From: JAHIQC01 sp964565645
GTDB lineage: Bacteria; Actinomycetota; Coriobacteriia; Anaerosomatales; JAHIQC01
Assembly (NCBI GenBank): GCA_964565645.1
Contig: CAZMFQ010000002.1
Span: 62,001-126,000, forward strand
DNA length: 64,000 nt
Direction: 5' to 3'
The notes below the pieces were generated by a model, which saw only the letters and a list, made by a program, of their open reading frames with translations, was not told where the DNA came from and did not search any database. Shown piece after piece: positions 7,150-16,044 of the stretch (positions within the stretch are counted from its first letter, which is position 1; every line of letters begins with the position of its first letter). The translations under genes were made by a program, and so were the position numbers.

Positions 7150-7177
7150 CAGTCCATCTAATCCCGCACACGCACTC

Positions 7178-8926
7178 TTATGCGTCCGTGCCCTCCAGGA
7201 CCTCGAGCGCGCTCTTGACCATAGTCACGACCGTCGCAGCCGCATCGCGGATCGGGACCTCCACGCGCTCCCCTGTCGCACGCGACTTGACCTCAACGAT
7301 GTCCGCGGCCACGCCCTTCTTGCCTACCACGACCTGGATCGGGTAGCCGATCAGGTCCGCGTCGGCGAACTTCACGCCGGCGCGCTCGTCGCGGTCGTCG
7401 ATCACGACCTCGACTCCCCCGTCGGCAAGCGCGTTCCAGATACCCTCGGCCACCGGCCAGACCACGTCGTCACCCACGGAAAGCGGCACGACCGCGACCT
7501 CGATCGGGGCCACGCTCATGGGCCAGATGATGCCGTTCTCGTCGTTGTACTGCTCGATCACAGCCGCGAGCGATCGTGTGATGCCCACGCCGTAGCATCC
7601 CATGATGAAGGGCTGCTCCGAACCGTCCTCGGCGGTGAAGGTCGCGCCCATCGTCTCCGAGTAGCGCGTGCCGAGCTGGAACACCTGCGAGACCTCGATG
7701 CCGCGCGCGCCATGCAGCGCGCCACCGCACTCGGGGCACCCGTCACCCGGCTGGGCGACCACGAGGTCCGCCCAGATCTCGACCTCGAAATCGCGACCGG
7801 GCATCGCACCAAAGAAGTGATAATCGTTCTCATTTGCGCCGATGCCCCAGGCGACCTCGTCCCTGAGCGACACGTCGGCGACCACGAGCGCGCCCGCGGG
7901 CGGATTCACGGGCCCGAGCGAGCCCTTGGGGATGTCGTAGGTCTTGAAGTCCTCCTCGGCTAGCAGCTCGAGGCCGTGCACCGCACGATCGGCCTTGATG
8001 GGGTTGAGCTCACGGTCGCCGGGGACGCATAGCAGCACGAGCCTGCCCTCGGGCGTCTTGCCCGCCATCGTCTTGACCGTGTCGTGCTCGGCGATGTCGA
8101 ACGCCGCGGCGAGCTCGGCGATCGTGCGCAGCTCCGGCGTGTGGACCTTCTTGATCTCCACCGGCTCGGTGATCGCGGGCGTGCGCGGCACCACGGTCTC
8201 GGCGACCTCGACGTTGGCGGCCCAGCCGCAGTCGCAGTACACGAGCTCAGCTTCGCCGTTGTCGGCGAGCGCCATGAACTCCGTGGTGACCTTGCCGCCG
8301 ATCTGGCCGGAATCGGCCTCGACCGGACGCCACTTCAGGCCCAGACGGTCGCAGATGCGCCCGTACGCGCGCGCCTGGTCGTTGTAGTGCGCCTGCAGTG
8401 ACTCGACCGAGTCGTGGAAGGAGTAGGCGTCCTTCATGATGAACTCGCGGCCGCGCAGAAGCCCGAAGCGCGGACGCATCTCGTCGCGGAACTTCATGTT
8501 GATCTGGTAGAGCGAGAGCGGCAGGTCGCGGTAGCTGCGGACCTCGTTGCGCACCAGTGCCGTGATGATCTCCTCGTGCGTGGGCCCGAGGCAGAAATCG
8601 CGGCCCGCGCGGTCCTTGAGGCGAGCGAGCTCGGGACCGTAGAGCTCCCAGCGGCCCGACTCGTGCCAGAGCTCGGCAGGCTGCACGATCGGCAGCATGA
8701 GCTCCTGGGAGCCGATGGCGTCCATCTCCTCGCGAACGATCTGCTCGATCTTTCGGATCGAACGCCACGCGAGCGGCAGGAACGTGTAGATGCCCGCCGC
8801 GACCTTGCGGATCATGCCCGCGCGCAGCAGCAGCCGATGACTCGGGACCTCTGCCTCGGAGGGGTCCTCCTTGAGCGTGGGTGCGTAGAGCTCGGATGCG
8901 CGAAGTGCGACTCGGTTGCGTGACAT
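7178..8926 (-). CDS. proS: Prolyl-tRNA synthetase, bacterial type with editing insertion
   Basis: This enzyme charges tRNA-Pro with proline in the cytoplasm. The product is 582 residues, usual for the bacterial type. Class II signatures are present: TFLPLAWR near residue 50, the motif 2 region KFRDEMRPRFGLLRGREF at 145-162, and motif 3 GCYGVGITRS near 445. Between motifs 2 and 3, roughly residues 230-390, lies the YbaK-like insertion that removes mischarged alanine. The C-terminal anticodon-binding domain follows. The ATG at 8926 has AGGAGGT 11 bases upstream. It is the last core gene before the cassette array and may supply read-through transcription to it. Confidence 0.97.
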   Translation of the reverse strand: MSRNRVALRASELYAPTLKEDPSEAEVPSHRLLLRAGMIRKVAAGIYTFLPLAWRSIRKIEQIVREEMDAIGSQELMLPIVQPAELWHESGRWELYGPELARLKDRAGRDFCLGPTHEEIITALVRNEVRSYRDLPLSLYQINMKFRDEMRPRFGLLRGREFIMKDAYSFHDSVESLQAHYNDQARAYGRICDRLGLKWRPVEADSGQIGGKVTTEFMALADNGEAELVYCDCGWAANVEVAETVVPRTPAITEPVEIKKVHTPELRTIAELAAAFDIAEHDTVKTMAGKTPEGRLVLLCVPGDRELNPIKADRAVHGLELLAEEDFKTYDIPKGSLGPVNPPAGALVVADVSLRDEVAWGIGANENDYHFFGAMPGRDFEVEIWADLVVAQPGDGCPECGGALHGARGIEVSQVFQLGTRYSETMGATFTAEDGSEQPFIMGCYGVGITRSLAAVIEQYNDENGIIWPMSVAPIEVAVVPLSVGDDVVWPVAEGIWNALADGGVEVVIDDRDERAGVKFADADLIGYPIQVVVGKKGVAADIVEVKSRATGERVEVPIRDAAATVVTMVKSALEVLEGTDA

Positions 8927-8954
8927 GCGGTGCTAAGACCTCCTGGATAGCGGA

Positions 8955-8981
8955 CGGGCCGCGCTTCGAGAGCACGGCCCG
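8955..8981. terminator. Strong GC hairpin upstream of proS
   Basis: CGGGCCGTGCT and AGCGCGGCCCG on the minus strand pair over 11 bases (one wobble) around a 5-base loop. It lies between the small Rossmann gene and proS, 30 bases before the proS ribosome site. There is no T-run. It could end or slow upstream transcription, or protect the proS message. Confidence 0.4.
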
Positions 8982-9005
8982 CTCGAAACGATGTCTTTGG
9001 GCAGT

Positions 9006-9395
9006 CTACCCGATACCGCGGTCCTCGGGGTGCACCGAGGGGACGAGTTCGTCGGCGCCCTCGACAAGCGTGAGGATCAGCCGCGCCACGAGGTCCTGCA
9101 CGATGATCGTGCTGCGGTTGCCCTGGAGCTGGAACGCGTCCTTGAGCATCGGCTTGACGCTCCTATCGCCCGAAAGCTCGAGGATCATGTCGATCTCGTC
9201 GCCCTTGGCGGCCAGCACGCTCGCATGCTCGCAGAAGAAGATCCCGTTCTCGCGCGCGAGCCGCGCGCCGGGGCTATCGGGATTGATGTCGGCGATCCCC
9301 ACGATCTCGATGAACGGGCGCTTCATCATGTCCACGATCAGCGGCGTCGCCGCCCTCCCGCCGCCCACCACGGCGATACGTACGCTCTCCCCCAT
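9006..9395 (-). CDS. Small NAD(P)-binding Rossmann-fold protein
   Basis: The product is 129 residues and consists of little more than one Rossmann unit. It opens with VRIAVVGGGRAATPLI, a glycine-rich dinucleotide loop, and a second strand IVGIADINPDSPGARLA ends in an acidic residue as in NAD binders. No catalytic domain follows; the C-terminal part (ILTLVEGADELVPS) looks like a short capping helix. The ATG has AGGAGGA just upstream. It sits 9 bases after ispG and before proS. I cannot name a function. Similar N-terminal units occur fused to signalling or oxidoreductase domains, so a stand-alone redox or ligand sensor is possible. Confidence 0.75.
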   Translation of the reverse strand: MGESVRIAVVGGGRAATPLIVDMMKRPFIEIVGIADINPDSPGARLARENGIFFCEHASVLAAKGDEIDMILELSGDRSVKPMLKDAFQLQGNRSTIIVQDLVARLILTLVEGADELVPSVHPEDRGIG

Positions 9396-9404
9396 CGCTC
9401 CTCC

Positions 9405-10481
9405 TCAGTCGTCCTGTGTCGCGGTCTCGCTCTCGAGACGGTCGATCTCGGCCATGAGCGCGGCGACGATCTCGTCTTCCGCGACTTTGCGCAGTGGTTC
9501 ACCTTTCGCGAAGATGAGCCCTACTCCCTGCCCGGCGGCCACGCCGATATCGGCCTCACGCGCCTCACCGGGGCCGTTGACGACGCAGCCCATGACAGCG
9601 ACCTTCACCGGCGTACGGCGGTCGCGCAGGCGGCGCTCGATCTCCTCGGCAAGCGGGATGAGGTCTATCTGGCAGCGTCCGCACGTGGGACAGCTCACGA
9701 GCTCGGGGCCGAGACGGCGGATGTCGAGCGAGCCGAGGATCTCCCAGCCGACCCGGACCTCCTCGACGGGATCGGCCGTGAGCGAGACGCGCAGCGTGTC
9801 GCCGATGCCCTCGTGCAGCAGCACGCCGAGGCCCACGGCGGACTTCACGGTGCCCGAGAGCGTGGTGCCGGCCTCGGTCACCCCGATGTGCAGCGGGTAG
9901 CCCACGCGCTCGGCGAGCAGGCGGTAGGCCTCGATGGTCGCGTTCACGCTCGAAGCCTTCGCGGAGACGACGATGTCCTGAAAGCCGCGGGACTCGAAGT
10001 GCTCGCAGAACGCCTGCGCGCTCGCGGCGAGCTTCTGCGCAAGCGGCCAGTCGCGCTCGGCGTACTCCTCGGCAAGCGAACCGGCGTTGACGCCGATGCG
10101 GATCGGGATGCCGGCAGCGCCCGCGGCGTCGATCACGGCATCGACGCGAGACATCTCGCCGATGTTGCCGGGATTGATGCGCAACTTGGCGGCCCCGAGC
10201 GCGACCGCCTCGATCGCGAGTCGATGGTCGAAGTGGATGTCGGCCACGACCGGGAGCGGCGATTCGGCGCAGATGACGCCGAAGCCGGGCAGCGCATCGG
10301 AGCGCGGGATGGCGACACGCACGATCTCGCAGCCCGAATCGGCGAGCCGGGCGATCTGCGAAAGGGTCGCCTCAGGATCGCGCGTGTCGGTGTTGGTCAT
10401 GGACTGTACGCTCACGGGCGCACCGCCGCCGACGACGACGCCGCCCACCGAGACCGGGCGCGTCTGCTTGCGTTCAATCAC
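9405..10481 (-). CDS. ispG: 4-hydroxy-3-methylbut-2-enyl diphosphate synthase (IspG/GcpE)
   Basis: This is the penultimate step of the MEP isoprenoid pathway, turning MEcPP into HMBPP with a 4Fe-4S cluster. The product is 358 residues, normal for the compact bacterial form. The N-terminal TIM-barrel opens with VSVQSMTNTDT. The cluster ligands are seen as SCPTCGRC and VMGCVVNGPGEA. The start is a GTG at 10481 with GGGGAGG four bases upstream. Together with dxr and uppS it forms an isoprenoid and undecaprenyl block in this operon, so peptidoglycan lipid carrier supply is tied to it. The iron-sulfur requirement fits an anaerobic or microaerobic host. Confidence 0.97.
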   Translation of the reverse strand: MIERKQTRPVSVGGVVVGGGAPVSVQSMTNTDTRDPEATLSQIARLADSGCEIVRVAIPRSDALPGFGVICAESPLPVVADIHFDHRLAIEAVALGAAKLRINPGNIGEMSRVDAVIDAAGAAGIPIRIGVNAGSLAEEYAERDWPLAQKLAASAQAFCEHFESRGFQDIVVSAKASSVNATIEAYRLLAERVGYPLHIGVTEAGTTLSGTVKSAVGLGVLLHEGIGDTLRVSLTADPVEEVRVGWEILGSLDIRRLGPELVSCPTCGRCQIDLIPLAEEIERRLRDRRTPVKVAVMGCVVNGPGEAREADIGVAAGQGVGLIFAKGEPLRKVAEDEIVAALMAEIDRLESETATQDD

Positions 10482-10529
10482 GAGTCCTCCCCTGGCCGGA
10501 TGCGCGGGCTTGCGGCCGCCCTGAGCAGC

Positions 10530-11807
10530 CTAGGTGTTGACGAAGTAGCGCAGGACGTCAGCGTACATGAGATAGCCGATGAGCGAGAACAGCAGCAGCG
10601 CTCCCGCGAGGCTCAGGCCGACCTGGATCTTGCGGCCGAGCGGGCGTCCGCCGATGCGCTCCACGAGCTCGACCACGACCTTGCCGCCGTCCAGCGGCGG
10701 GATCGGCATGATGTTCATGATGCCGAGCGAGAGCGAAAGCAGCGCGATGAACTGCGCGTACCCGACCGCCTTGCCGTACTTGACGACGTTGGCCGCCTCC
10801 ACGCTCACGCCGACCACGCTGCGCGCGTTCTGCGCCACGATCTTGAAGGTCTCGGGATTGAAGAACGCGAGGATCATCATGAACGAGTCGCGGGTCCACT
10901 GGAGGCTCTCGGCGAACGCTTGGGGCACCGTAAGCGAAACGTGCGCGATCTTGCCTGATGTGATGCCCAGGAGCGCCGCGCCGGTGTCCGGGTTCTTGGC
11001 GAACGTCACGTCGACGGTCGTACTCACACCGTCGCGCTCGTAGGTCAGGCTCGCAGTCGTGTTCGGCGGGGTGATCGAGAGGTAGTTGATCAACCCGAAC
11101 CAGTCGTTGAACGTGTGGCCGTCGATGGACTTGACCACGTCGCCCGTCTTGAGACCGGCTGTGGCCGCCGGCGAGTCCGGCGAGATCTCGGAGATGGTCA
11201 TGGAGGGAACGTCGTAGCCCCAGATACTCAGCACGACGGTGAAGATGAGGATCGCGGTCAGCAGGTTCACGAGCACGCCGGCGGCGAGCACGAGGATGCG
11301 CCTGGTGGTCGAAAGGCCGCGGTAGGTCTGCTTGCGGGCGGTCTCGAGCATCTCCTGGGGGTCCGTGTGGCCGGCGGCCCACAGCGGACCGACATAGGAG
11401 ACGTCGTCGTCGGCGGCCGGGTCGATCGCGCCCCAGTCCGCGAGCATCGCGAGCATGGACGCGGCACGGTCGCGGTCGATGCCGAGGCGCTCGGCGAGCC
11501 CCGGAGCGTCGATGCGGCCCTCGAGCGAGACGGCCTTGAACGCCTCGGCGAGCAGCTCGTCCTCGGGGCCCGGCTCCATGCCGGCGATGCGAACGTAGCC
11601 GCCGAGCGGGATCATCGTGATGCCGTAGGTCGTGGACTTGGTGTGCACGCGCAGCGCCGGCCCGGGAAGTCCGAGCATGAACTCGTGAACCTTCACCCCG
11701 AACATGCGGGCGGCGGCAAAGTGACCGCCCTCGTGCAGGACGATCAGTATCGAGAACGTGAGCACGCCCCAGAAGATCATGTTTGCGGTGTCGAGGACCA
11801 TCGACAT
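10530..11807 (-). CDS. rseP: Site-2 (RIP) intramembrane metalloprotease, RseP family, with an insertion
   Basis: This membrane zinc protease cleaves transmembrane segments, typically anti-sigma factors or remnant signal peptides. The product has 425 residues. The first membrane helix carries HEGGH (25-29). A PDZ domain lies around 205-290 (AGLKTGDVVKSIDG), and the third zinc ligand is in PIPPLDGG near 373. A segment of about 70 residues at 80-150 (GIDRDRAASMLAMLADWGAI and flanks) is inserted before the second membrane helix. It resembles a small winged-helix unit and is not part of the basic RseP plan. The gene follows dxr, as in many bacteria. The start is ATG at 11807 with GGGAA upstream. 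Confidence 0.93.
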   Translation of the reverse strand: MSMVLDTANMIFWGVLTFSILIVLHEGGHFAAARMFGVKVHEFMLGLPGPALRVHTKSTTYGITMIPLGGYVRIAGMEPGPEDELLAEAFKAVSLEGRIDAPGLAERLGIDRDRAASMLAMLADWGAIDPAADDDVSYVGPLWAAGHTDPQEMLETARKQTYRGLSTTRRILVLAAGVLVNLLTAILIFTVVLSIWGYDVPSMTISEISPDSPAATAGLKTGDVVKSIDGHTFNDWFGLINYLSITPPNTTASLTYERDGVSTTVDVTFAKNPDTGAALLGITSGKIAHVSLTVPQAFAESLQWTRDSFMMILAFFNPETFKIVAQNARSVVGVSVEAANVVKYGKAVGYAQFIALLSLSLGIMNIMPIPPLDGGKVVVELVERIGGRPLGRKIQVGLSLAGALLLFSLIGYLMYADVLRYFVNT

Positions 11808-11878
11808 ACGGATTCCCTTTCCACGGCATTCACACGCGCGAACGCCTCATAGAATGCAAACGGTGCGCCAGCCGCGCG

Positions 11879-13027
11879 CTACCCGCCCAGGAGGGCGCGT
11901 GCGGCGGTTCGTGCGTCCGCGTCGACGGCTTCGACGTGCTCGACGCTCTGAAGCGCCTCAGGCGTGTGGGCATCGAGCACCCGGCGCACGGTGTCCTCGA
12001 TGTCGAGGAACCCGCAGCTCCCCGAAAGAAACGCCGCGACCGCGACCTCGTTGGCGGCGTTGAGGACCGCGGGCGCGGTGCCGCCGGCGCGGCCGGCTGC
12101 AAACGCGAGCTCCAGGCAGCCGAACGTCGTGGTGTCGACCGCGCCGAACTCCAGCCCGCCGAGCTGCGTGAAGTCGAGCGGCTCGACCGGCGCGGTCCAG
12201 CGGTGCGGGTGACTGAGCGCGTACTGGATCGGGATGCGCATGTCGGTGGTGCCGAGGTGCGCTTTGACGCTGCCATCGGCGAACTCGACCATCGAGTGCA
12301 CGACCGACTGCGGGTGAACGACGACACTCACGCGCTCGTAGTCGGTATCGAACAGGAAGTGCGCCTCGATGACCTCGAGACCCTTGTTCATGAGCGTGGC
12401 GGAGTCGATGGAGATCTTGGGGCCCATCGCCCACGTGGGATGCGCGAGCGCCTGGGCCGGCGTGACGGTCGCAAGCTCCTCGCGGCGCCGTCCACGGAAG
12501 GGACCCCCGCTCGCGGTGAGCCAGATGCGCGCGACCTCAGCGGGCTCCTCGGCAAGCAGGCACTGGTAGATCGCGGAGTGCTCGCTGTCGACGGGGATCA
12601 GCTGGCCGGGGCCCGCAAGCTCGAGCACGAGCGGCCCGCCGACCACGAGGGACTCCTTGTTCGCGAGCCCGAGCTGCTTGCCCGCTGAGAGCGCGGCGAG
12701 CGTGGCGCGCAGGCCGGCGGCGCCAACGAGCGCGTTGATGACGATGTCGACGCTGCCGAGGGATGCGAGCGCCTCGACGGCGTCGGGCCCCGCGCCGACC
12801 TCGACGCCCGGCAGCCGCTCGGCGACATGCCTGGCCGCCGAGGAGTCCGCCATCGCGACGATCTCGGCGCCGAGCCGGCTCGCCTGCTCCACGAGCAGGT
12901 CGCAGCTCGAGTTCGCGGCGAGCGCCACGATCCTGACGCGATCGGGATGCTTGAGCGCCACGTCGACGGTCTGACGACCGATCGAGCCGGTGGAGCCCAG
13001 AAGCGCTACGCGGACGGGATCGCTCAC
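11879..13027 (-). CDS. dxr: 1-deoxy-D-xylulose 5-phosphate reductoisomerase
   Basis: This enzyme makes MEP from DXP with NADPH, the first committed step of the MEP pathway. The product is 382 residues. The NADPH loop GSTGSIGRQT is at the N-terminus, and GLANKES, IPVDSEHSAIYQ and VVHPQSVVHSMV are the conserved active-site blocks. The GTG start at 13027 overlaps the cdsA stop in a GTGA junction; a longer open frame upstream is only cdsA read out of phase. It is in the order uppS-cdsA-dxr-rseP, a widely conserved envelope-precursor cluster. Confidence 0.97.
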   Translation of the reverse strand: MSDPVRVALLGSTGSIGRQTVDVALKHPDRVRIVALAANSSCDLLVEQASRLGAEIVAMADSSAARHVAERLPGVEVGAGPDAVEALASLGSVDIVINALVGAAGLRATLAALSAGKQLGLANKESLVVGGPLVLELAGPGQLIPVDSEHSAIYQCLLAEEPAEVARIWLTASGGPFRGRRREELATVTPAQALAHPTWAMGPKISIDSATLMNKGLEVIEAHFLFDTDYERVSVVVHPQSVVHSMVEFADGSVKAHLGTTDMRIPIQYALSHPHRWTAPVEPLDFTQLGGLEFGAVDTTTFGCLELAFAAGRAGGTAPAVLNAANEVAVAAFLSGSCGFLDIEDTVRRVLDAHTPEALQSVEHVEAVDADARTAARALLGG

Positions 13028-13863
13028 GCGGCACCTCCGAGCACCACGAGGTAGTACGCGACCACCGAGACGAGGATCAGCGAGTCGAAGCGGTCCAGGA
13101 ACCCGCCGTGACCCGGAAGCATCGTGCCGGAGTCCTTCACGTTCGCCTCGCGCTTGAGGCGCGACTCGGCAAGATCGCCCACGACCGCGGCGATCGAGAC
13201 GCAGATACCGGTGAGCGTGAGGGCCGCGAGCGAAAGGCCCGTGTCGGCCACGAGTCCGAGGCCGATCCACACCAGGATCGTGAACAGCGTGCCTGCAACG
13301 AAGCCCTCCCAGGACTTGTTCGGAGAGATCCGCGGCGCCATCTTGTGCTTGCCGATGGCCGAGCCCACGAGGTAGGCGAAGCTGTCGTTGGCCCACACCG
13401 AGAAGATGGTGGCGAGCGCGAGTTCCGTGCCGGACTGCAGCTGCCGCAGCAGCACGAAGTGCGCGAGCATGTAGCCGACGTACACGGCGCCGAACACCGT
13501 CACGGCCGTATCGGAGGTCCTGACCTGCCTGAACGCCACGTGCCACAGCAGCGACGCGACGACCAGGATCGTGAGCACGCCCATGAGGCCCGTCTGGCCC
13601 CACAGCCCCGCCGCGATCGGCATCGCGCCGGCCGCGAGCACGCCAAACACCTCGTTGGGCAGCCGGTACTCCCGCCTCGTGAAGCCGTAGAGCTCCGAGA
13701 CCGCCATCATCGACGCGATACCGAGCACCACGCCGAGACCGAGCGGTCGGCCAAAGAGGATCGCCGCGAGCATCACGGCGGCATAGATCGCGGCCGTCAC
13801 CAGCCTGATGATGAGCTTGCTCAGCCCCTTCTCCGCGGGCGCGTTACGCTTGGACTTTGCCAT
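13024..13863 (-). CDS. cdsA: Phosphatidate cytidylyltransferase
   Basis: This integral membrane enzyme makes CDP-diacylglycerol from phosphatidate and CTP for phospholipid synthesis. The product is 279 residues with about eight hydrophobic stretches. The family signature is complete near the C-terminus: SRLKREANVKDSG, then MLPGHGGFLDRFDS. A lysine-rich N-terminus precedes the first helix. The ATG overlaps the uppS stop by one base (TGATG), and the stop overlaps the dxr start by four. It supplies phospholipid synthesis downstream of PlsX, coded in the same window. Confidence 0.95.
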   Translation of the reverse strand: MAKSKRNAPAEKGLSKLIIRLVTAAIYAAVMLAAILFGRPLGLGVVLGIASMMAVSELYGFTRREYRLPNEVFGVLAAGAMPIAAGLWGQTGLMGVLTILVVASLLWHVAFRQVRTSDTAVTVFGAVYVGYMLAHFVLLRQLQSGTELALATIFSVWANDSFAYLVGSAIGKHKMAPRISPNKSWEGFVAGTLFTILVWIGLGLVADTGLSLAALTLTGICVSIAAVVGDLAESRLKREANVKDSGTMLPGHGGFLDRFDSLILVSVVAYYLVVLGGAA

Positions 13864-14639
13864 CAGCTGCCACCGAACCTGCGGTCGCGCGCCTGGTACT
13901 CGACGATCGCACGCAGCATCTCGTGACGGTCGAAGTCCGGCCAGAACACGTCGGTCACCCAGAACTCCGTGTAAGCGAGTTGCCAGAGCAGGAAGTTGCT
14001 CAGGCGCAGCTCGCCCGAGGTCCTGACGAGCAGGTCGGGATCGGGGATGGACGCCGTGTAGAGATGCGAGGCGATGGTGTCCTCCGTGACATCGGCGGGT
14101 GCGAGCGTGCCCGCCGCGACCTCGGCGGCTATGGCGCGGACGGCGTCGGTGATCTCGGCGCGACCACCGTAGTTGAGCGCCACCACGAGCGTGAGGCCGG
14201 TGTTGGCGGCCGTCTGGCTCTCGGTGCGGTCGAACGCCTCGCGGGTGGCTGTGGGCAGGTCGTCCCGTCGGCCGGCGACCACGACGCGTACATTCATCTT
14301 GGAGAGGTTGGTCATCTCGCGCTCCAGAACCTCCACGAACAGCGTCATGAGCCCCGAGACCTCGTCATCGGGCCTCGACCAGTTCTCCGAGGAGAACGAG
14401 TAGATGGTCAGGTAGCGCACGCCGAGCTCGATGGCGCTCGCGATGGCCTCGCGCACGGCCTTGGCGCCCGCACGATGCCCGGCAAGCCTGGGCAGACCGC
14501 GCTTGGCGGCCCAGCGGCCGTTGCCGTCCATGATGATGGCGATGTGCGCGGGAACGCGCTCGGTATCGAGTTCGGCCAGCAGACCGGCGCCCGGTCCGGC
14601 GGCAAAGAACTCCTGACGCGACTGGTCGGAAGGGGTCAC
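13863..14639 (-). CDS. uppS: Undecaprenyl (isoprenyl) diphosphate synthase
   Basis: This cis-prenyltransferase extends farnesyl diphosphate to the long carrier lipid used for cell-wall synthesis. The product is 258 residues from a GTG at 14639 with GGAGG nine bases upstream; the frame upstream of that only mirrors frr. The signature IIMDGNGRWA holds the catalytic Asp. YSFSSENWSRP and the C-terminal RTSGELRLSNFLLWQ are also conserved. It lies between frr and cdsA, as in most bacteria. Confidence 0.96.
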   Translation of the reverse strand: MTPSDQSRQEFFAAGPGAGLLAELDTERVPAHIAIIMDGNGRWAAKRGLPRLAGHRAGAKAVREAIASAIELGVRYLTIYSFSSENWSRPDDEVSGLMTLFVEVLEREMTNLSKMNVRVVVAGRRDDLPTATREAFDRTESQTAANTGLTLVVALNYGGRAEITDAVRAIAAEVAAGTLAPADVTEDTIASHLYTASIPDPDLLVRTSGELRLSNFLLWQLAYTEFWVTDVFWPDFDRHEMLRAIVEYQARDRRFGGS

Positions 14640-14643
14640 GCCC

Positions 14644-15201
14644 CTAGACCTCCATGATCTCTTCTTCTTTGCGCTTGAGCGCCTCATCGATCGACTTGAT
14701 GTGGCCGTCGGTGAGCTTCTGGACCTCGGTCTCGGCGCGGCGAAGATCGTCCTCGGAGATCTCGCCCTCCTTCTCGAGACGCTTGAGGCGGTCGTTGGAG
14801 TCGCGTCGGATGTTGCGGACCGCGACGCGGGCCTCCTCGGCATAGCCCTTGCAGAGCTTGACGAGCTCCTTGCGGCGCTCCTCGGTCAGCGGAGGGAACG
14901 GGATGCGGATGATCTGCCCGTCGTTGGACGGGTTCAGGCCCAGGTCGGAGGCGCGGATGGCCTTCTCGATGGCGCCCATCGCCGACTTGTCCCAGGGCTC
15001 GACCACGAGCAGCTGGGGCTCGGGCGACTTGATCGCCGCAACCTGCATGATCGGCGTCGGGGTGCCGTAGTACTCGACCTGGATCTTTTCAAGGATCGCG
15101 CCGGAGGCACGTCCGGTGCGCACGCCGGAAAACTCGTGGGCGAGCGCCGCCACGGTCTTGTCCATATGCGCGTCGGTCTCTTTGATGACGTCTGAGATCA
15201 T
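14644..15201 (-). CDS. frr: Ribosome recycling factor
   Basis: Together with EF-G it splits the post-termination ribosome. The product has exactly 185 residues, the family length. It starts MISDVIKETDAHMDKTVAAL and carries the conserved FSGVRTGRAS block. The C-terminal helix arm is rich in charged residues (KRLEKEGEISEDDLRR). The ATG at 15201 overlaps the pyrH stop in an ATGA junction. The longer open frame in this phase reads through pyrH and is not used. Confidence 0.98.
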   Translation of the reverse strand: MISDVIKETDAHMDKTVAALAHEFSGVRTGRASGAILEKIQVEYYGTPTPIMQVAAIKSPEPQLLVVEPWDKSAMGAIEKAIRASDLGLNPSNDGQIIRIPFPPLTEERRKELVKLCKGYAEEARVAVRNIRRDSNDRLKRLEKEGEISEDDLRRAETEVQKLTDGHIKSIDEALKRKEEEIMEV

Positions 15202-15923
15202 GCCTGCTCTCCCCTTACGATCGTTCCTACGGAGTGGCCCATCAGGGCACGCTCGATGTTTCCTTCGGTCTGCATGTTGAACACCAGGATCGGCAGACCG
15301 TTGTCCATGCACAGCGAGATCGCCGTGGAGTCCATGACCTGCAGGCCGCGGTTGAGGACCTCGATGTAGCTCAGGTCGTCGAACTTCACGGCGTCGGGGT
15401 TGGTCTTGGGGTCGGCATCGTAGACGCCGTCGACCTTGGTCGCCTTCATGATGCAATCCGCGCCGATCTCGAGTGCGCGCAGCGCTGCCGTGGTGTCGGT
15501 CGTGAAGTACGGGTTGCCCGTACCGGCCGCGAAGATGACGACCCGGCCCTTCTCGATGTGCCGGATCGCACGACGCCGGATGTAGGGTTCGGCGACGGCC
15601 TGCATCTCGATGGCGCTCATCACGCGGGTGAACACACCGCCGCGCTCGAGCGCGTCCTGGAGCGCTAGAGAGTTCATGACGGTCGCGAGCATGCCCATGT
15701 AGTCGGCCTGCGCGCGATCCATACCGCTCGAAGCGGCCGCGAGGCCGCGGAATATGTTGCCGCCGCCGACCACGATCGCCACCTGGACGCCCGATGCGAC
15801 GACCGGCTTGATCTGGGACGCGAGGTTCTCGAGGATCGCGGGGTCTACGCCGTACCCGGCATCGCCCATGAGGGCCTCACCGGAGAGTTTCAGGAGGACG
15901 CGCTTGAACCGGTAGCCTTCCAA
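15198..15923 (-). CDS. pyrH: UMP kinase
   Basis: This enzyme phosphorylates UMP to UDP, and in bacteria is a hexameric amino-acid-kinase fold enzyme. I start it at TTG 15923, which has GAGGGG seven bases upstream and gives 241 residues, the usual length; an ATG at 15977 would add 18 unconserved residues. Blocks seen are VLLKLSGEALMG, VVGGGNIFRG, FAAGTGNPYFTTDTTA and KATKVDGVYDADP. It is in the classic order rpsB-tsf-pyrH-frr. Confidence 0.96.
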   Translation of the reverse strand: MEGYRFKRVLLKLSGEALMGDAGYGVDPAILENLASQIKPVVASGVQVAIVVGGGNIFRGLAAASSGMDRAQADYMGMLATVMNSLALQDALERGGVFTRVMSAIEMQAVAEPYIRRRAIRHIEKGRVVIFAAGTGNPYFTTDTTAALRALEIGADCIMKATKVDGVYDADPKTNPDAVKFDDLSYIEVLNRGLQVMDSTAISLCMDNGLPILVFNMQTEGNIERALMGHSVGTIVRGEQA

Positions 15924-16044
15924 CGAACACCCCTCTCGAGTCCCGCGGCACGCCTCGCCGCGACGGTCTTTAGACAAGATACAGCAACGCGGACCGACGC
16001 GTGATGCGCCGGCCCGCGTGTTGAAACGCCGTTACCTGCGTGGT

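Noticed and set aside
7107..7177. A fifth attC or attI at the proS side
   Set aside because: No RYYYAAC partner or paired arms with an extra base are present; only a plain hairpin is seen.
8991..10958. A 655-codon plus-strand open frame across ispG and rseP
   Set aside because: It is the antisense image of high-GC genes whose protein motifs are clear on the minus strand. Its composition (Arg, His, Asp, Ala rich) is typical of such shadows.
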